From assembly GCA_027563935.2 (NCBI GenBank), contig CM050454.1, positions 3,934,001 to 3,998,000 on the forward strand: 64,000 nucleotides of DNA, given 5' to 3'. Made by a program: the position numbers and the translations under genes. How positions within the stretch are numbered: position 1 is the first letter of the stretch; each line of letters starts with the position of its first letter. Positions 8,440 through 19,130 of this stretch are shown piece after piece. The notes below the pieces were generated by a model. That model saw nothing but the letters and a program-made list of their open reading frames with translations, had not been told where the DNA came from and ran no database searches. Origin of the DNA: Costus lasius (Eukaryota; Streptophyta; Magnoliopsida; Zingiberales; Costaceae).

Positions 8440-10437
8440 GAGGATATCATACGCAGATGGGAATCAAATACAATTACCCACTGTTCACACAAAAAATTTG
8501 TAGATAATACAGACAAGGTGGTATATATTGAGAATTTGCTAGGAGAAACTCTAAAGGTATACATCCAAAATTGGCGGATGGCTTTTCCGCAGGAATATCA
8601 ACAGCTTACCATGACAGCAGATGATACTTCTAATGTTACTACCCAGATTAGGCAGATGATACTTGGTTATGATGAGTATAGAGGATACACTACAATGCAG
8701 AACCAATCAATTTTAGATTTGGAAGCCTTGACAATAACTTCTATGAAAGACATTGTGTCTTTTTCAAATCAATTTCTTTACTTAGCTGGCAAAACTAGTG
8801 CAGCGTTTTTATCTGCTGAGATGTCAGAGAGGTATTTCAGAAAGTTACCGTCACCTTATAATACAAAAATTGCTGCTTTATGGACTGAAAAATACCCAAG
8901 AATGACAGTTGGGATTTTACCAAGAATAATCTTTACCTATGGAGTTTTGCAAGAAATTTGTAAAACAAATAAAATGCATAGGCAAGCCAAGGACTTTTCA
9001 TTCTGTCAAAATATAGCAGTCCCTGGTGTTTACTCTTCAAATCAAAGGCCAAGAAAATTCTTGAGAAAGGCAACAACATATAAGAGTCATCCACATAAAA
9101 ACCATATTAGAAAATTAAAGACAAGGAAACCAGGAAAGACTAAGTGCAAATGCTTCATTTGTGGAGAGATTGGGCATTTTGCGAACAAATGTAGGAACAA
9201 AAAGGTAAATAGAGAAAGATTAGCTACTTACCAACAACTGGAATTACTCCCAGCATGGGACATAGTAAGTGTTGGTGAAGATGAAGATCCAGAAGATTCT
9301 GATATCTGTTCATTTTCATATGATGAGTTAGACTCGGTAGAAAGAAAAAACATGATTTTAATGATGACTGATTGGAATTCTACCAGAGAAAATTTTGTGT
9401 TTTCTAAAGAACAGCAAGAGTGCTTCCATAATTGGATATTTTATTCAGAACTCCTTCCTCATACAAATAAATGTTTATTTTGTCCTATAAAGACAGTCAA
9501 ATGGGCAAGAATGATGTGTAGCATTTGTTCTATTATCTCTTGTTCAATCTGCAGTAAAAAGAAATTCGACATAGAAATTCCTTTGAGAGAATTACCACCG
9601 AAACATGTAAAGGTTGACTTGAGGAAACTGACAGAAGAACAAGCCAAACATATTGTTAATCTAGAAGAGGAATTAACAAAATACATAAGTAAGAAAGGAA
9701 AGGAAGTAGTTATGGAAGAGGAAATCATCCTTAAGGCTGAAGAAAGAAAGCCTATCAGATATGCGAGTATAAGTAATAACTTATTAAATCTGACTGCTAC
9801 ATTAGAAATTGATGGAGAGAAATACAACGTTCAGGCTATCTTGGATATAGGAGCTTCTAAGTGCTGTATCACACCAACAGCACTCCCTGAGAAGTGTTAC
9901 GAAAATACTGGCGAATACACTATATACGGAGTAAATAGTGTACAAACGACAAATAAAAGGTTAAAGAATGGTTTTCTGATCTTGAACCGAGAAAAATATC
10001 TCATGCCTTTTACTTATGCTCTACCTCTGTCTATTGGAGACAAGACTCAGTTAATTATTGGGATGAACTTTGTGCACAGTTTTAAAGGAGGATTAAGGAT
10101 AGAACAAGGAACTTTGACGTTCTACAAAAAGGTAGAAGTAATTCAGACTACTCCAATAAGTTCTCGGGTTTCTCTTAATATCTTTCACAAAGAAGAAGAT
10201 CTAGACTATTTTAGTCTAGATGCAATTTATGAACTCTGTTCTTATGATTTAGGACATTTATCTGACTATGAGTCACAGATCTTACCCTCACTTAAAGATT
10301 TAGAAGATTCTCAAAATATTGGATTAGACCCTAAAGCTCATTGGGAAGCTGATTCAGTGAAGTGTTTCATAGAAATCATCAATGAAGACTTGATAATTCA
10401 GGACAAACCGATAATTCCGAGTTTTGAAATGAATTAG
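8440..10437 (+). pseudogene. EPRV ORF3 middle part: capsid, zinc knuckle, retropepsin-like
   Basis: Same frame as the movement-protein part and open from 8440 to a TAG at 10435. It contains the capsid core (about 8520-9000), a lysine/arginine-rich stretch, the zinc knuckle CXCX2CX4HX4C (9139-9192) and the CX2CX11CX2CX4CX2C motif (9472-9552). That pair of cysteine motifs is characteristic of badnaviruses. A protease-like core follows with DIGAS at 9844-9858 instead of D-T/S-G. The closing TAG is shared with the left arm. Best called badnavirus-lineage; species or genus placement needs a phylogeny. Confidence 0.92.
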
Positions 10438-11531
10438 GAATTTAAGAAACACATAACTGAGTTGTTAGATATGAAGCTGATTAGACATTCAAGATCAAAG
10501 CATAGAACAGTAGCATTTATTGTGAATAAACATTCAGAAATGGTCAGAGGAAAGTCTAGACTGGTGTGTAACTACAAGAGACTTAATGACAACACCTATA
10601 AGGACCCGTATATTTTGCCAAATATTGATCTGCTGATTTCAAAAATCAAAGACAAAAAAGTCTTTAGTAAATTTGATCTTAAATCGGGTTTTCATTAAGT
10701 TGCTATGGCAGAAAAAAGCATTAAGTGGACTGCTTTCGTATGTCCGCAAGGTCATTTCGAGTGGTTGGTAATGCTTTTCGGTCTCAAAAATGCACCATCT
10801 ATTTTTCAAGGAAGATGGACACAATTTTTCAAGAATATGAGGATTTTATATGTGTATATATCGATGACATATTAATTTTCTCAGATGATATTAGCCAACA
10901 ACTGCATCATCTATCAAAGTTTTTTGCTATGGTAAAGGAAAAAGGCCTTATACTTAGCCGGACTAAAATGAAATTGGGTGTTTCTATTATTGAGTTTTTG
11001 GGTTTAGAGATTGGAGAAGGAAAGATAAATCTCCAACCACATATTGTAAAGAAGTTATTAGATTTCTCGAACAATGAGTTGGAAATATTGAAAGGTTTAC
11101 AAAGATTCTTAGGAATCTTGAACTATGCCAAAGCTTACATTCCTAACTTAAGCAAGTATACAGAGCCATTATACAATAAGTGTTCCAAAACCGGTGAAAG
11201 GAAGTTTAACAAACATGACTGGAACTCTATTCAATATATTAGACAAGTGGTCCAAAAATTTCCTCCGTTACAAATGGCGCCTTCAGATGCTTATTTAATA
11301 GTGGAAACTGATGGTTGTCTATCTAGATGGGGAGGCATATTAAAGTGGAAACCTACCAAAGGAGACTCACAAAGAAAAGAGCAAGTTGCAAGATATTGCT
11401 CTAGAAAGTATAAGACGGTTATATCAACAATTGATGCTGAAATTATGGCCTGCATAAACAGTATGGAAAAGTTCAAAGTATTTTTATTGGCTAAAACAAC
11501 TGATTGTCATGCAATTGTAAAGATGAAATGA
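10438..11531 (+). pseudogene. EPRV ORF3 C-terminal part: reverse transcriptase and truncated RNase H
   Basis: Frame 10462-10698 carries the RT N-terminal motifs (SRLVCNYKRLND, FSKFDLKSGFH) and ends at TAA. Reading continues in frame through FGLKNAPSIF, then a frameshift near 10805-10815 moves the palm to the frame ending 11531, with YIDD at 10857-10868. RNase H starts with ETDG near 11307 and is cut off after TDCHAIVK at the junction with host DNA (11531/11532). The TAA and the frameshift are shared with the left arm, so this copy was dead before duplication. Confidence 0.92.
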
Positions 11532-11765
11532 TGAAATGGCCTTGAGGATGGAGTAGTGTCGTCGGCGACGGCAGAAGAAGTGGCATTAGCAAACGATGAA
11601 GAATAAGCGAAGCAACAGAAGAAACGATGATAGTGAGTAGCATCAGCAATGACGTGGGAGCAAGGCAACGAGAGAGGTAAGGAAAAACAAATGTTATTTT
11701 AGGTTTAGGAACCAGCTTGGAGCGTTTGGGAACCAGCTTGTCAGGTTCAGCCCGAAAAATTATAC
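11532..11765 (+). promoter_or_regulatory. Upstream region of SDHAF1, abutting the EPRV
   Basis: About 230 bp between the truncated RNase H and the inferred first exon. It contains GGAACCAGCTTGGAGCGTTTGG-type short repeats (AACCAGCTT twice) near 11710-11745. A clear TATA box is not seen. The EPRV has inserted, or been joined, almost at the gene start, so viral DNA now forms the distal upstream sequence. Confidence 0.5.
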
Positions 11766-12036
11766 TGTAGTGGATAATCTGGCGAGGGCTTGCTTCTCGC
11801 GCCCGCTGAATCGCTCGCCCACGCGAGTCTGAAAAATATTCCTTCCAATCGCTCGACCCGCTGCGAGTGCTCCCGGATCTCGGTCGCCATCGCCTAACCC
11901 TTTCTCCTCCATTGCCAAAACCCTAATCTCGATCGTCTTCTCCAGCAGTCGAGCTCGCCACCGTTGCCTGCGCTTGCTTAGGGGATCCTTGCTCTCACTT
12001 CTATTTTGAGGATCGCTTTCTCTTCCGCTCTCCAAG
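11766..12036 (+). other. SDHAF1: Inferred non-coding first exon of SDHAF1
   Basis: A GC-rich stretch with features of a plant 5' UTR: a telo-box-like AAAACCCTAA (11917-11926), pyrimidine-rich TCTTCTCC tracts and a consensus donor CCAAG/GTGAGC at 12037. It lies on the same strand as SDHAF1 with no other coding candidate between. If spliced to an acceptor just before the SDHAF1 ATG (AAGCACAG/GTGG at 15904/15905, or GATAG/GTT near 15878), the intron would be about 3.8 kb. The exon start is approximate. Inference from sequence; a transcript would settle it. Confidence 0.55.
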
Positions 12037-12250
12037 GTGAGCTCTCCATGCCCGCTATTTCCTCTTCCCCCTCGGCTTCTTCCTCCCTTCGACTTTTTAG
12101 ACCTCTGAGCTTGCTCTCCATGCCCGCCATTTTCTGTGCTGTAAGAGATAGATTAACGTGTCAAAGCTCTGAAATGTTAATCAAATTTAAATTTTCTTGC
12201 ATAGCTACTAAGTACCGTATCCACATTGCTTTATTGTTTTACTAACTTTC

Positions 12251-14349
12251 TGTTACACCCCGAAATCCACCCGGAACCCACGCCGGGAATCCCGGACCTC
12301 GGGACGCACAACACTGTACCTATCAAATCAAACCTGACAACCGAAAGGTACAGACTGAATAAAATAGTCTAACCAGAGGCCAGCCCGGCCTTAAATATCC
12401 ATAATACAGAACCGACAGATACGAAATATAGATCGGCCCAGCGGTCTACAGAAATGACAGTAACAGGACCGGCGCAGCGGTCGACAAACTAACAGATAAC
12501 AAGACCGGCGCAGCTGTCAACAGAGTCCAACCATATAACATAAACATAACAACAGACCAGAATGCATCACAACCCACCCAGACTGGTGGTCAACTACTAT
12601 CTATCTACTCTGCTCCAGATGGAGCCGCGCCTGAACCTGGAGGCAAACCGAAGGGGGTTAGCCGGAGGCTAAGTAGGGATATCACAATAATATGGTGCAT
12701 GATCAGATACAGGGATTACCAGAAGACAACCAAGACTCTATATGACCATATAGAGTATACTCAAATCTCAATATACATCTCAATATATAGATGTCCTCAT
12801 ACACAGGTAAAATCTGGGAGCTGGTACAGCAGTGGTCCACGACCCGCAACTCTATCAAATAGAGTGGTCCCTACTGATGGCTCCCCGAACAGTAGAGACG
12901 ACTGTCTGTCGACAGCCCGCTAGTGTAGCGTCCTACACTCAGTACAACCCCTCATCGGGCTGATAACAGACCTCAAGCCCATAACATCGGACTCTCTCGG
13001 TCAGAGACAATCATACAGTGTCTCGACAGAAATCTCACAGGCAATAACTGAGGTATACTGACATGCCTATCGCTAGACAGTCAGTCCTCAATGTACATAT
13101 ACAGACTCATACCACCAACCAACTACAATAAACATGCAGAAACGAAAATACTCATACCGTGTTTCATGCAAGGGTTTATGTCAACAGAAACGTACACAGA
13201 GCAGAACGGGAATTAGAACAGTAATCAACAGTAAGGATAAGCAATAAGGAAGGTGCCGCTAACTACACATGCGGTTGGCACCGTAACAAAGAACGGAGGT
13301 AGAATCCCTACCTCAACAGTAGCCGAACAGTACAGATCCAACCAACACAGAGTCAGTCAAGTATCAATCGACAGGACCTAACAGGGTAAATCATGTATAA
13401 GTCACACCATTCTATTTTAATCCATTTAACACCAATTAACATGCTAATCCGGTTTCATTATGCTAATCAGGTCGTATCAAGTTATTAAATCAAGTTGACA
13501 GGTATACGTGAGTCTAGGGTTATGTTCGCATGCGTTCGTATAATACGTACAAAGACGGGTACAGGTACTAACCGAGTTCGCAGCCACGTGCGAACGAATA
13601 ATCACCACCGGGAGTCGGAATACGCGAGAACCAACCACGCGCGCGAAACCGAGTAGTTGGCACGGGAATCGATGTTCGCCGGAACAGTAGCGCCGCCGCT
13701 ACAGTGATCGCCGGAAACAGTAACTCCGGTGACCGATCGGACTTCTGGAGGTGTCACGAGGTAGCCGCCGGCGAGGTGAGTCCGGCCGTACAGTCCGTTT
13801 TCCAGGGAGATGCCGGAGGTCGCGTAGATCTACGGTCGAAGTCGGCGGCGCCGCTCGCGCAATCTCGCCGGTGCCGGAGACGAAGGTGGTCGGGGAGGCG
13901 TCGGCTGGTGGCGGAAATGTCCGCCGAGGCTAGAGGAAGGTCGGCAGAGAGGGTGGAGGCAAGTCGCGGCCGGAATCTGGGTTCTTCCGGTGGTCTCGTC
14001 GCCGTTTGTGTGGAAAGAGAGGGGGAGCGTCCGTTCGTCGTTCTCAGCCACTGGGGCTGCGAGAGGAGCAGAGGAAGCTCGCCGGCCGAAGGTGGAGACG
14101 CGAAGGCGAGCGTCGATCGAAGCACAAGGAGAACGGGCGCTCGTCGTTCGTTCGTGATGGGAAGGCGGACGCGAGGTGGGGGAGGAGTAAGGGAACGGGT
14201 GGTCGCCTCACGGGCACACGGTAACGGAGGAGAGATGATGGGGCGGCCCCATCATGCGCATATGGTAAGTGTCACATCAACTTTAAATTTTTATTATTAT
14301 TTTATTTAAAACTCATCCTCCCTTGTCCTTTTTCATCATGGGCGTAACA
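12251..14349 (+). mobile_element. Solo LTR (2.1 kb) in the SDHAF1 first intron
   Basis: Begins TGTTACACCCCGAAATCC and ends ATGGGCGTAACA, with inverted TGTTAC/GTAACA termini and a perfect 5-bp target-site duplication CTTTC (12246-12250 and 14350-14354). There is no internal domain, so this is a solo LTR left by recombination. Termini of the TGTTACRCCCCG...GGGCGTAACA kind are typical of plant Ty3/gypsy (Tekay/Del-like) LTRs. The GC-rich 3' half (13560-14250) yields long open frames on both strands that are not genes. Confidence 0.93.
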
Positions 14350-14354
14350 CTTTC

Positions 14355-15904
14355 AGAGTTTTTTTAATTTAGAAAATTGTAAATAGGTGTGCGTATTTGT
14401 GATCTTGGTTTATTTTTCTTACTTATATTGCCAGTTTGAATTTTCAAGAAACTGAAAGCCTGCATGTGTTGAATTATTGGTCGCTTATATTTTTCTCACT
14501 TATTTTTACCTTGCTGAATTCAATAATACATTTTCAAATGATCATGAAATTATTGGTCAATTATGTACTTCCTGTCATTATTAATTAGAAATTTTTTTTC
14601 TTCCTATTTGTTAGTATGTTCCTGATGCCACTAATCTGATGTCAAGTTGAATCATTCCATTTTGGTGACTCCTGCAACAAGCATCCACAATAAAAACATA
14701 TATAAACCAACGGGATCTTACAACTCAGTGCAGCCAGGATGTATTCCTATATCTGGCTCACTTCTAAGTTGCTTAATGGTTTAGCAGAAACAGAAATTAA
14801 GCATGGTTCTGATATTTGAACGATGTTCTTGTCATCTTTCTGTAAAATTAAAATACGTAAAAATTTTACATGCCTTTTAGCGTTTATGTTTTTAAAATAT
14901 TTTATTTATGTCATAGATTGCTTAATTTTAAATACATATATAAATTCTGCTTAATTGAACAGTACAGTATTTCTGAACTGCTTAGTAGTTCAGTAGTTTA
15001 TCCAAACAGTCTTAAGCTTATCCAACCAACTCTGGTCAAATATGCGCTAATCAAACCAACAAAAGCTATAAGCTCCCACAGCCCCAAACAGGCCTGAATT
15101 GCAAACAAACATTAGATGAATGGAAAAACTACTCGGTCATCTCTCAAATCTTAACTTACTTGAAAATTTAATCAAACACATCAGTTAAAACGTAATAACA
15201 TAATCTTATACTTCCACTTAAACATCAGTCTACTAGAAATGAAAAATAAATTTGTTATCTAAACATAAGTTTACACATGAACAAACATACCCCCTAAAGA
15301 GGTTTACATTCCATCAACAACAATTCAATGACAACCTAAACTAGAAACTGAGCATAATTGCCCAGTTAAAAAATAAGAGTATTCTGCCAAATATTTTAGC
15401 AAAAAGAATGATGATTCATTAACCACCACCACCACCACTACTAAAATGCCTATAGGTTTATCTTAGAAATTTATAAAAATAACTTACACTCAGAATAAAA
15501 CAAATTGAAATTTATACTCCAGAATGAATTTATCCAACGCAATTAGTTTGTACTATATGTTCTTCGGGTGAAAATTAGCAAACAAGAATCAAATATCTTC
15601 CGGGAAACAAGTAATATAGCAATCGGGCACTGAACATTAGGAAATCATTAGCGAGGCATTTTCTCTTCGCAGTTTCAGAAATGAATTTGGGTCATGAGTG
15701 TAGAAAACACGAGCTTTCTGCTTGAACTTGATTAGTTTTTGACATGCATTTGTTAACACTTGTATGAATCATTCCATTGATAATAAATTTAAAGAAGTCC
15801 ACCATGAAGAATCCACATCCCCATGCTGTCATTGATATATTGCCTAAGCATGTATCTTCTCCCTGATAGGTTATCTGCTTTCTATTGGAAGCTGAAGAAA
15901 GCAC
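14355..15904 (+). other. SDHAF1 intron, remaining part
   Basis: AT-rich DNA with no coding signal recognised. Notable pieces are a short CCACCACCACCACCAC run near 15423 and a ~110 bp stretch (about 15570-15690) with a clear homologue inside a DCL4 intron (about 33020-33130). The 5' end continues the host sequence interrupted by the solo LTR. Confidence 0.5.
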
Positions 15905-15922
15905 AGGTGGTTCGAGGAGCAT

Positions 15923-15937
15923 ATGAAAGCGCAGTGA
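15923..15937 (+). promoter_or_regulatory. Minimal uORF ahead of SDHAF1
   Basis: ATG AAA GCG CAG TGA, a four-codon upstream ORF ending 22 nt before the SDHAF1 start. If the leader is transcribed as inferred, it could moderate translation; that role is inference. Confidence 0.4.
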
Positions 15938-15959
15938 GGATATTAACTTGAAAGGTAAT

Positions 15960-16232
15960 ATGGCTTCTCGGCCAAAGCTCTCTGGCTTGCAAAAACAGGT
16001 ACTAGCGCTATATAGACAATTTCTTCGAGCAGCTCGACTAAAACCACCAGAAGAACGATCAAGGATTGAATCTATTGTCTCAGCAGATTTCCGTCATAAT
16101 TCGGTGAATGTTGACCGCAAGAACTTCCTTTACATCGAATATTTGCTTCGTCGAGGCAAGAAGCAGCTAGAGCAACTCAAGAGTCCTGATACAGTCAAAC
16201 TAACTACTCTGGAAGTTGGACAAAAGCCGTAG
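15960..16232 (+). CDS. SDHAF1: Succinate dehydrogenase assembly factor 1 (LYR-motif protein), mitochondrial
   Basis: Encodes 90 residues in one exon. The LYR motif (residues 17-19, in VLALYRQFLRAAR) defines the LYR/Complex1 family. The full pattern LSGLQKQVLALYR, then PEERSRIESIVS, then NFLYIEYLLRRGKKQLEQLKS, is that of plant SDHAF1. In known homologues this matrix protein helps insert Fe-S clusters into the SDH2 iron-sulphur subunit of complex II. Length is normal for the family and no lesion is seen. The ATG at 15960 gives the usual short N-terminus before the LYR; an in-frame TTG at 15948 is not a likely start. Convergent with DCL4 downstream. Confidence 0.95.
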   Translation: MASRPKLSGLQKQVLALYRQFLRAARLKPPEERSRIESIVSADFRHNSVNVDRKNFLYIEYLLRRGKKQLEQLKSPDTVKLTTLEVGQKP

Positions 16233-17085
16233 TGACTGCCTTCCCTTAGAACCCATTAATTCATTCTTTCTGAAGGATACTGCTGCGAACTATACTTTCG
16301 GGAAACTTTCAAAACCTTATTTCAACCAAAGTTTAAGATATTAGTATTTATTGTTGGACTGATACTGATATACAATATCAATGGTATCATACATTTATAT
16401 ATAATTGGCACTGACTATGTATTGATACAAACTAGTATTACCGTCTAGTATGGATCGATATTTTAAACTATGATCTCAACTTCAGTATTCGCCACTTGAT
16501 TATTAGAAGTTTTGAGCTATGCTGTGGATACAATGCGCAAACTGAGGCAACGTCAGGGACCCAATTGAATGATTCTAGCAAGCACAGATTGCCTCTTGAT
16601 TAGCCAGGAGAATATATCCACATTGATCGATGTTGATGTGAGTCTTTAGCTTAGGAGATTTTTATAGTTACGAGGGCGTGAGAGTCTAATTTGTTCTCAT
16701 TACATGGAGTATCGAAAGCCAACTCAATACAAGGAGATAGCGGACTTGACAAATTGGAGATGTATATTTTTTTGTGCCAAAATTGGAAAGATCAATTTTG
16801 GCCATCATTCTGTATCGAGAACCAAAGTAATATATTTCTTTAATGATTACTCCTGGTTGCGCAGGGTCCAATAGGGGCATCCGTGGCTCTCGCAATGCAT
16901 GTGAAATTAAATTTAAATGTATCCAAGAATTCTTGCCAAATTATGATTCTAAAATCTTTATAAAGTAACTATTAATGACCGTTACTTCGTTACTAAAGCA
17001 CTTTAATCAATTCAGTTAACTAGATATGAACATTTGTGATGTTACTTGGAGTTAGCTTCTACATATTACCTACTCAACTTTAATT
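16233..17085. other. SDHAF1 3' region and intergenic DNA
   Basis: The first 100-150 bp are likely 3' UTR. A clear AATAAA was not picked out. Beyond is AT-rich intergenic sequence including a GATACTGATA/ATTGATAC-rich stretch (16340-16470). No gene recognised. Confidence 0.4.
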
Positions 17086-17570
17086 AACAGCCTATTTAAT
17101 AGGAGGTAAAAGAGGAGAAAATAGATGGAAAGTTAAAAGAAGAGCTAGAAAATTATGTTTAATAGGATGGATAAAAAATAAAGGAAGAAAAATAAAAGGA
17201 AAGTGAAAGGAAAAATAGCTATTAATTTGCCTTTATAATACTTATTTTTACCATTTTTCTTTTTTATGCCTGTTCTTTCTCTCGTGCTTCTTTTACAACC
17301 TTTTTTACCATTGTTATCATCGTCGTTGCCGTTGCTTGCCACCTCTTCATCATCGCTCTCACCTCTCGTTGCCCTTTTCCACTGTCGTCTCTCACTGTCA
17401 TCGTTGACGTAAAAATAAAAAATAAGGTATGCTTATCAATTTTTATAACTTTCTTTTTCTTTAAATAAACATAGAGGAAAATTCTAATTATTTTCTTTCT
17501 TATTTATTTTCTCTTTCTTTCTTATTTTTCTTTCCTTTTGTCTTTCCTAAACACAAAGATAGATGGATAC
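17086..17570. mobile_element. Non-autonomous repeat, copy A
   Basis: About 485 bp beginning CAGCCTATTTAATAGGAGG and ending near CTTTCCTAAACACAAAG, so the termini are roughly inverted (TTTAAT-AGG / CCTAAACA). The interior has AGGAAAAATAGCT, TTTTACC, a GTCGTTGCC-rich block and ACGTAAAAATAAAAAA. A diverged copy lies at 18060-18605. No coding capacity. The family is not identified. Confidence 0.55.
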
Positions 17571-18059
17571 AAAGGAATAAAGGAATGCATCTAAATAATC
17601 AAACAACCTTGACAAGTGGTCATCTAATCACCTTGTAGTGAGGTAAGTTAATCACTTCACTATTAAGAACAAACAGTGAGCAAGTCATTCTCATAGTAAT
17701 TTACAATATTTTTTAGGACAAATACTCTTAACTAGAAATAGTAAGGAATTTTTTACTAGAAGATAATTAAAGTAATAAGTAATTATTTATCATGAATTTA
17801 GTAAATTATATAATTGTTCCAATGTTGGTGATACTCGTAATATCCTCGACGATCAATAAATTCTATAATATTTCCAGTTCATCTACGTCAAAATTTTAGA
17901 AACATAATTACTGTCTAAAATATTTTTCTTATTTTATCCATGAAAAGAGAATTAAAGATATTAATATGAGCATGTATCTAAAAGGTACATGCATAAGGCA
18001 CTATCTTTTAATGCATATGACATATACAAATAAATAAAATTACAATCCTTCAAGACTAA

Positions 18060-18605
18060 CATCTTGTTTAGTAGAAAGAAAAAGAGAAGGGAATAGATGA
18101 AAAGTTAAAAGGAGAGCTATAAAATCTTGTTTAGTAGGACGAATAGGACATTGAAAGGAAAAATGAAAGAAAAGTAAAAGTAAAAATAGCTCTATTTGCT
18201 TTCCGCTCAAATCGGGTGGAAAATTGGATGGAAAGCTGAATTTGCCCTTCTAATGTATATTTTTACCCATTTTTATGCTCGCTCTTCCTTTCGTGCTTTT
18301 CTTGCAACCTTTTACATCGTCATTGTCGTCGCCATTGCCATTATTGTCATCATCATCGCCGTCACCATTGCCACCTCTTCACCATCACCTCTCACTTCTC
18401 GTCGCTGCCTTTTCATTGTCGTTTCTCATCGTCTTCAGCGACGTAAAAATAAAAAAGTAGAGTGAGTTTATCATTTTTTTAACTTTCTTTTCTTCTAAAT
18501 AAACACAGAGAAAAAAATTTAATTATTTCTTTTCTTATTTATTTTTCCTTCTTTTTTACTTTCCTTTCTTTTTCACTTTGTTTTTTTCTTTCTAAACACA
18601 GCATA
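18060..18605. mobile_element. Non-autonomous repeat, copy B
   Basis: Same internal order as copy A: a TTGTTTAGTAG-like start repeated at 18067 and 18127, GGAAAAATG, TTTTTACCC, a GTCGTCGCCATTGCC block, GACGTAAAAATAAAAAA, and a CTTTCTAAACACAG end. Its 3' edge (from about 18551) is part of the long direct duplication that flanks the LINE fragment. Confidence 0.55.
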
Positions 18606-19130
18606 AGAAATGCGCACCGCTGCTACATAGCAACCTAAGATTATAACGATGGATGGTCGTGCACCTTTCCCTCGCCGTTGGATGGATTGTCTACTCCAGC
18701 CAAGTATCCTTTTTTTTGGGTGAAGCCATTCTTTAGGTGGATATTCACTTACAATGCACGTTGTGCTATAGTGTCTTGGCATGCTTTAAAATGTAATTGC
18801 TAAACAGCACTTCACGTTACTGATAACTCGAAAAACTCAGTTGAAATTAGTTCTAGGGCTTAGGCAGACTTCCAAAAGCAACAGTATGCTGTGCTAATTA
18901 CTAACACCACAGTTTTATAACCAATCCTCAGCGCATTTTCCTAGAATAATCTATTACACGCTGCAAGCCGTAGACAGGGAAACAGTGTAACCAGTACGGT
19001 ACATTTGATTTGTTGTTTCAGAAATTTGCACATTATCTACATTAACAATCCAACCAGTCCAGCCCGCGATCATTACACCATGTATCATCTAATCACAGTC
19101 CATTTTCTATGTAGTAAATAAAGTTGAACA
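18551..19130. repeat. Long direct repeat, copy 1 (left of LINE)
   Basis: About 580 bp nearly identical to 21262-21843; differences are scattered single bases and short indels (for example GCACCGCTGCTACATAG versus GCACCGCTGCTTAATAG). It ends GTAGTAAATAAAGTTGAACA, immediately followed by LINE sequence. Confidence 0.93.

Noticed and set aside
13704..14309. 201-codon open frame and overlapping frames on both strands
   Set aside because: Lies inside the GC-rich half of the solo LTR. Open in several frames at once, no family motif; a composition effect.
15948..15959. TTG at 15948 as the SDHAF1 start
   Set aside because: An ATG 12 nt downstream gives the usual N-terminus; nuclear plant genes rarely start at TTG.
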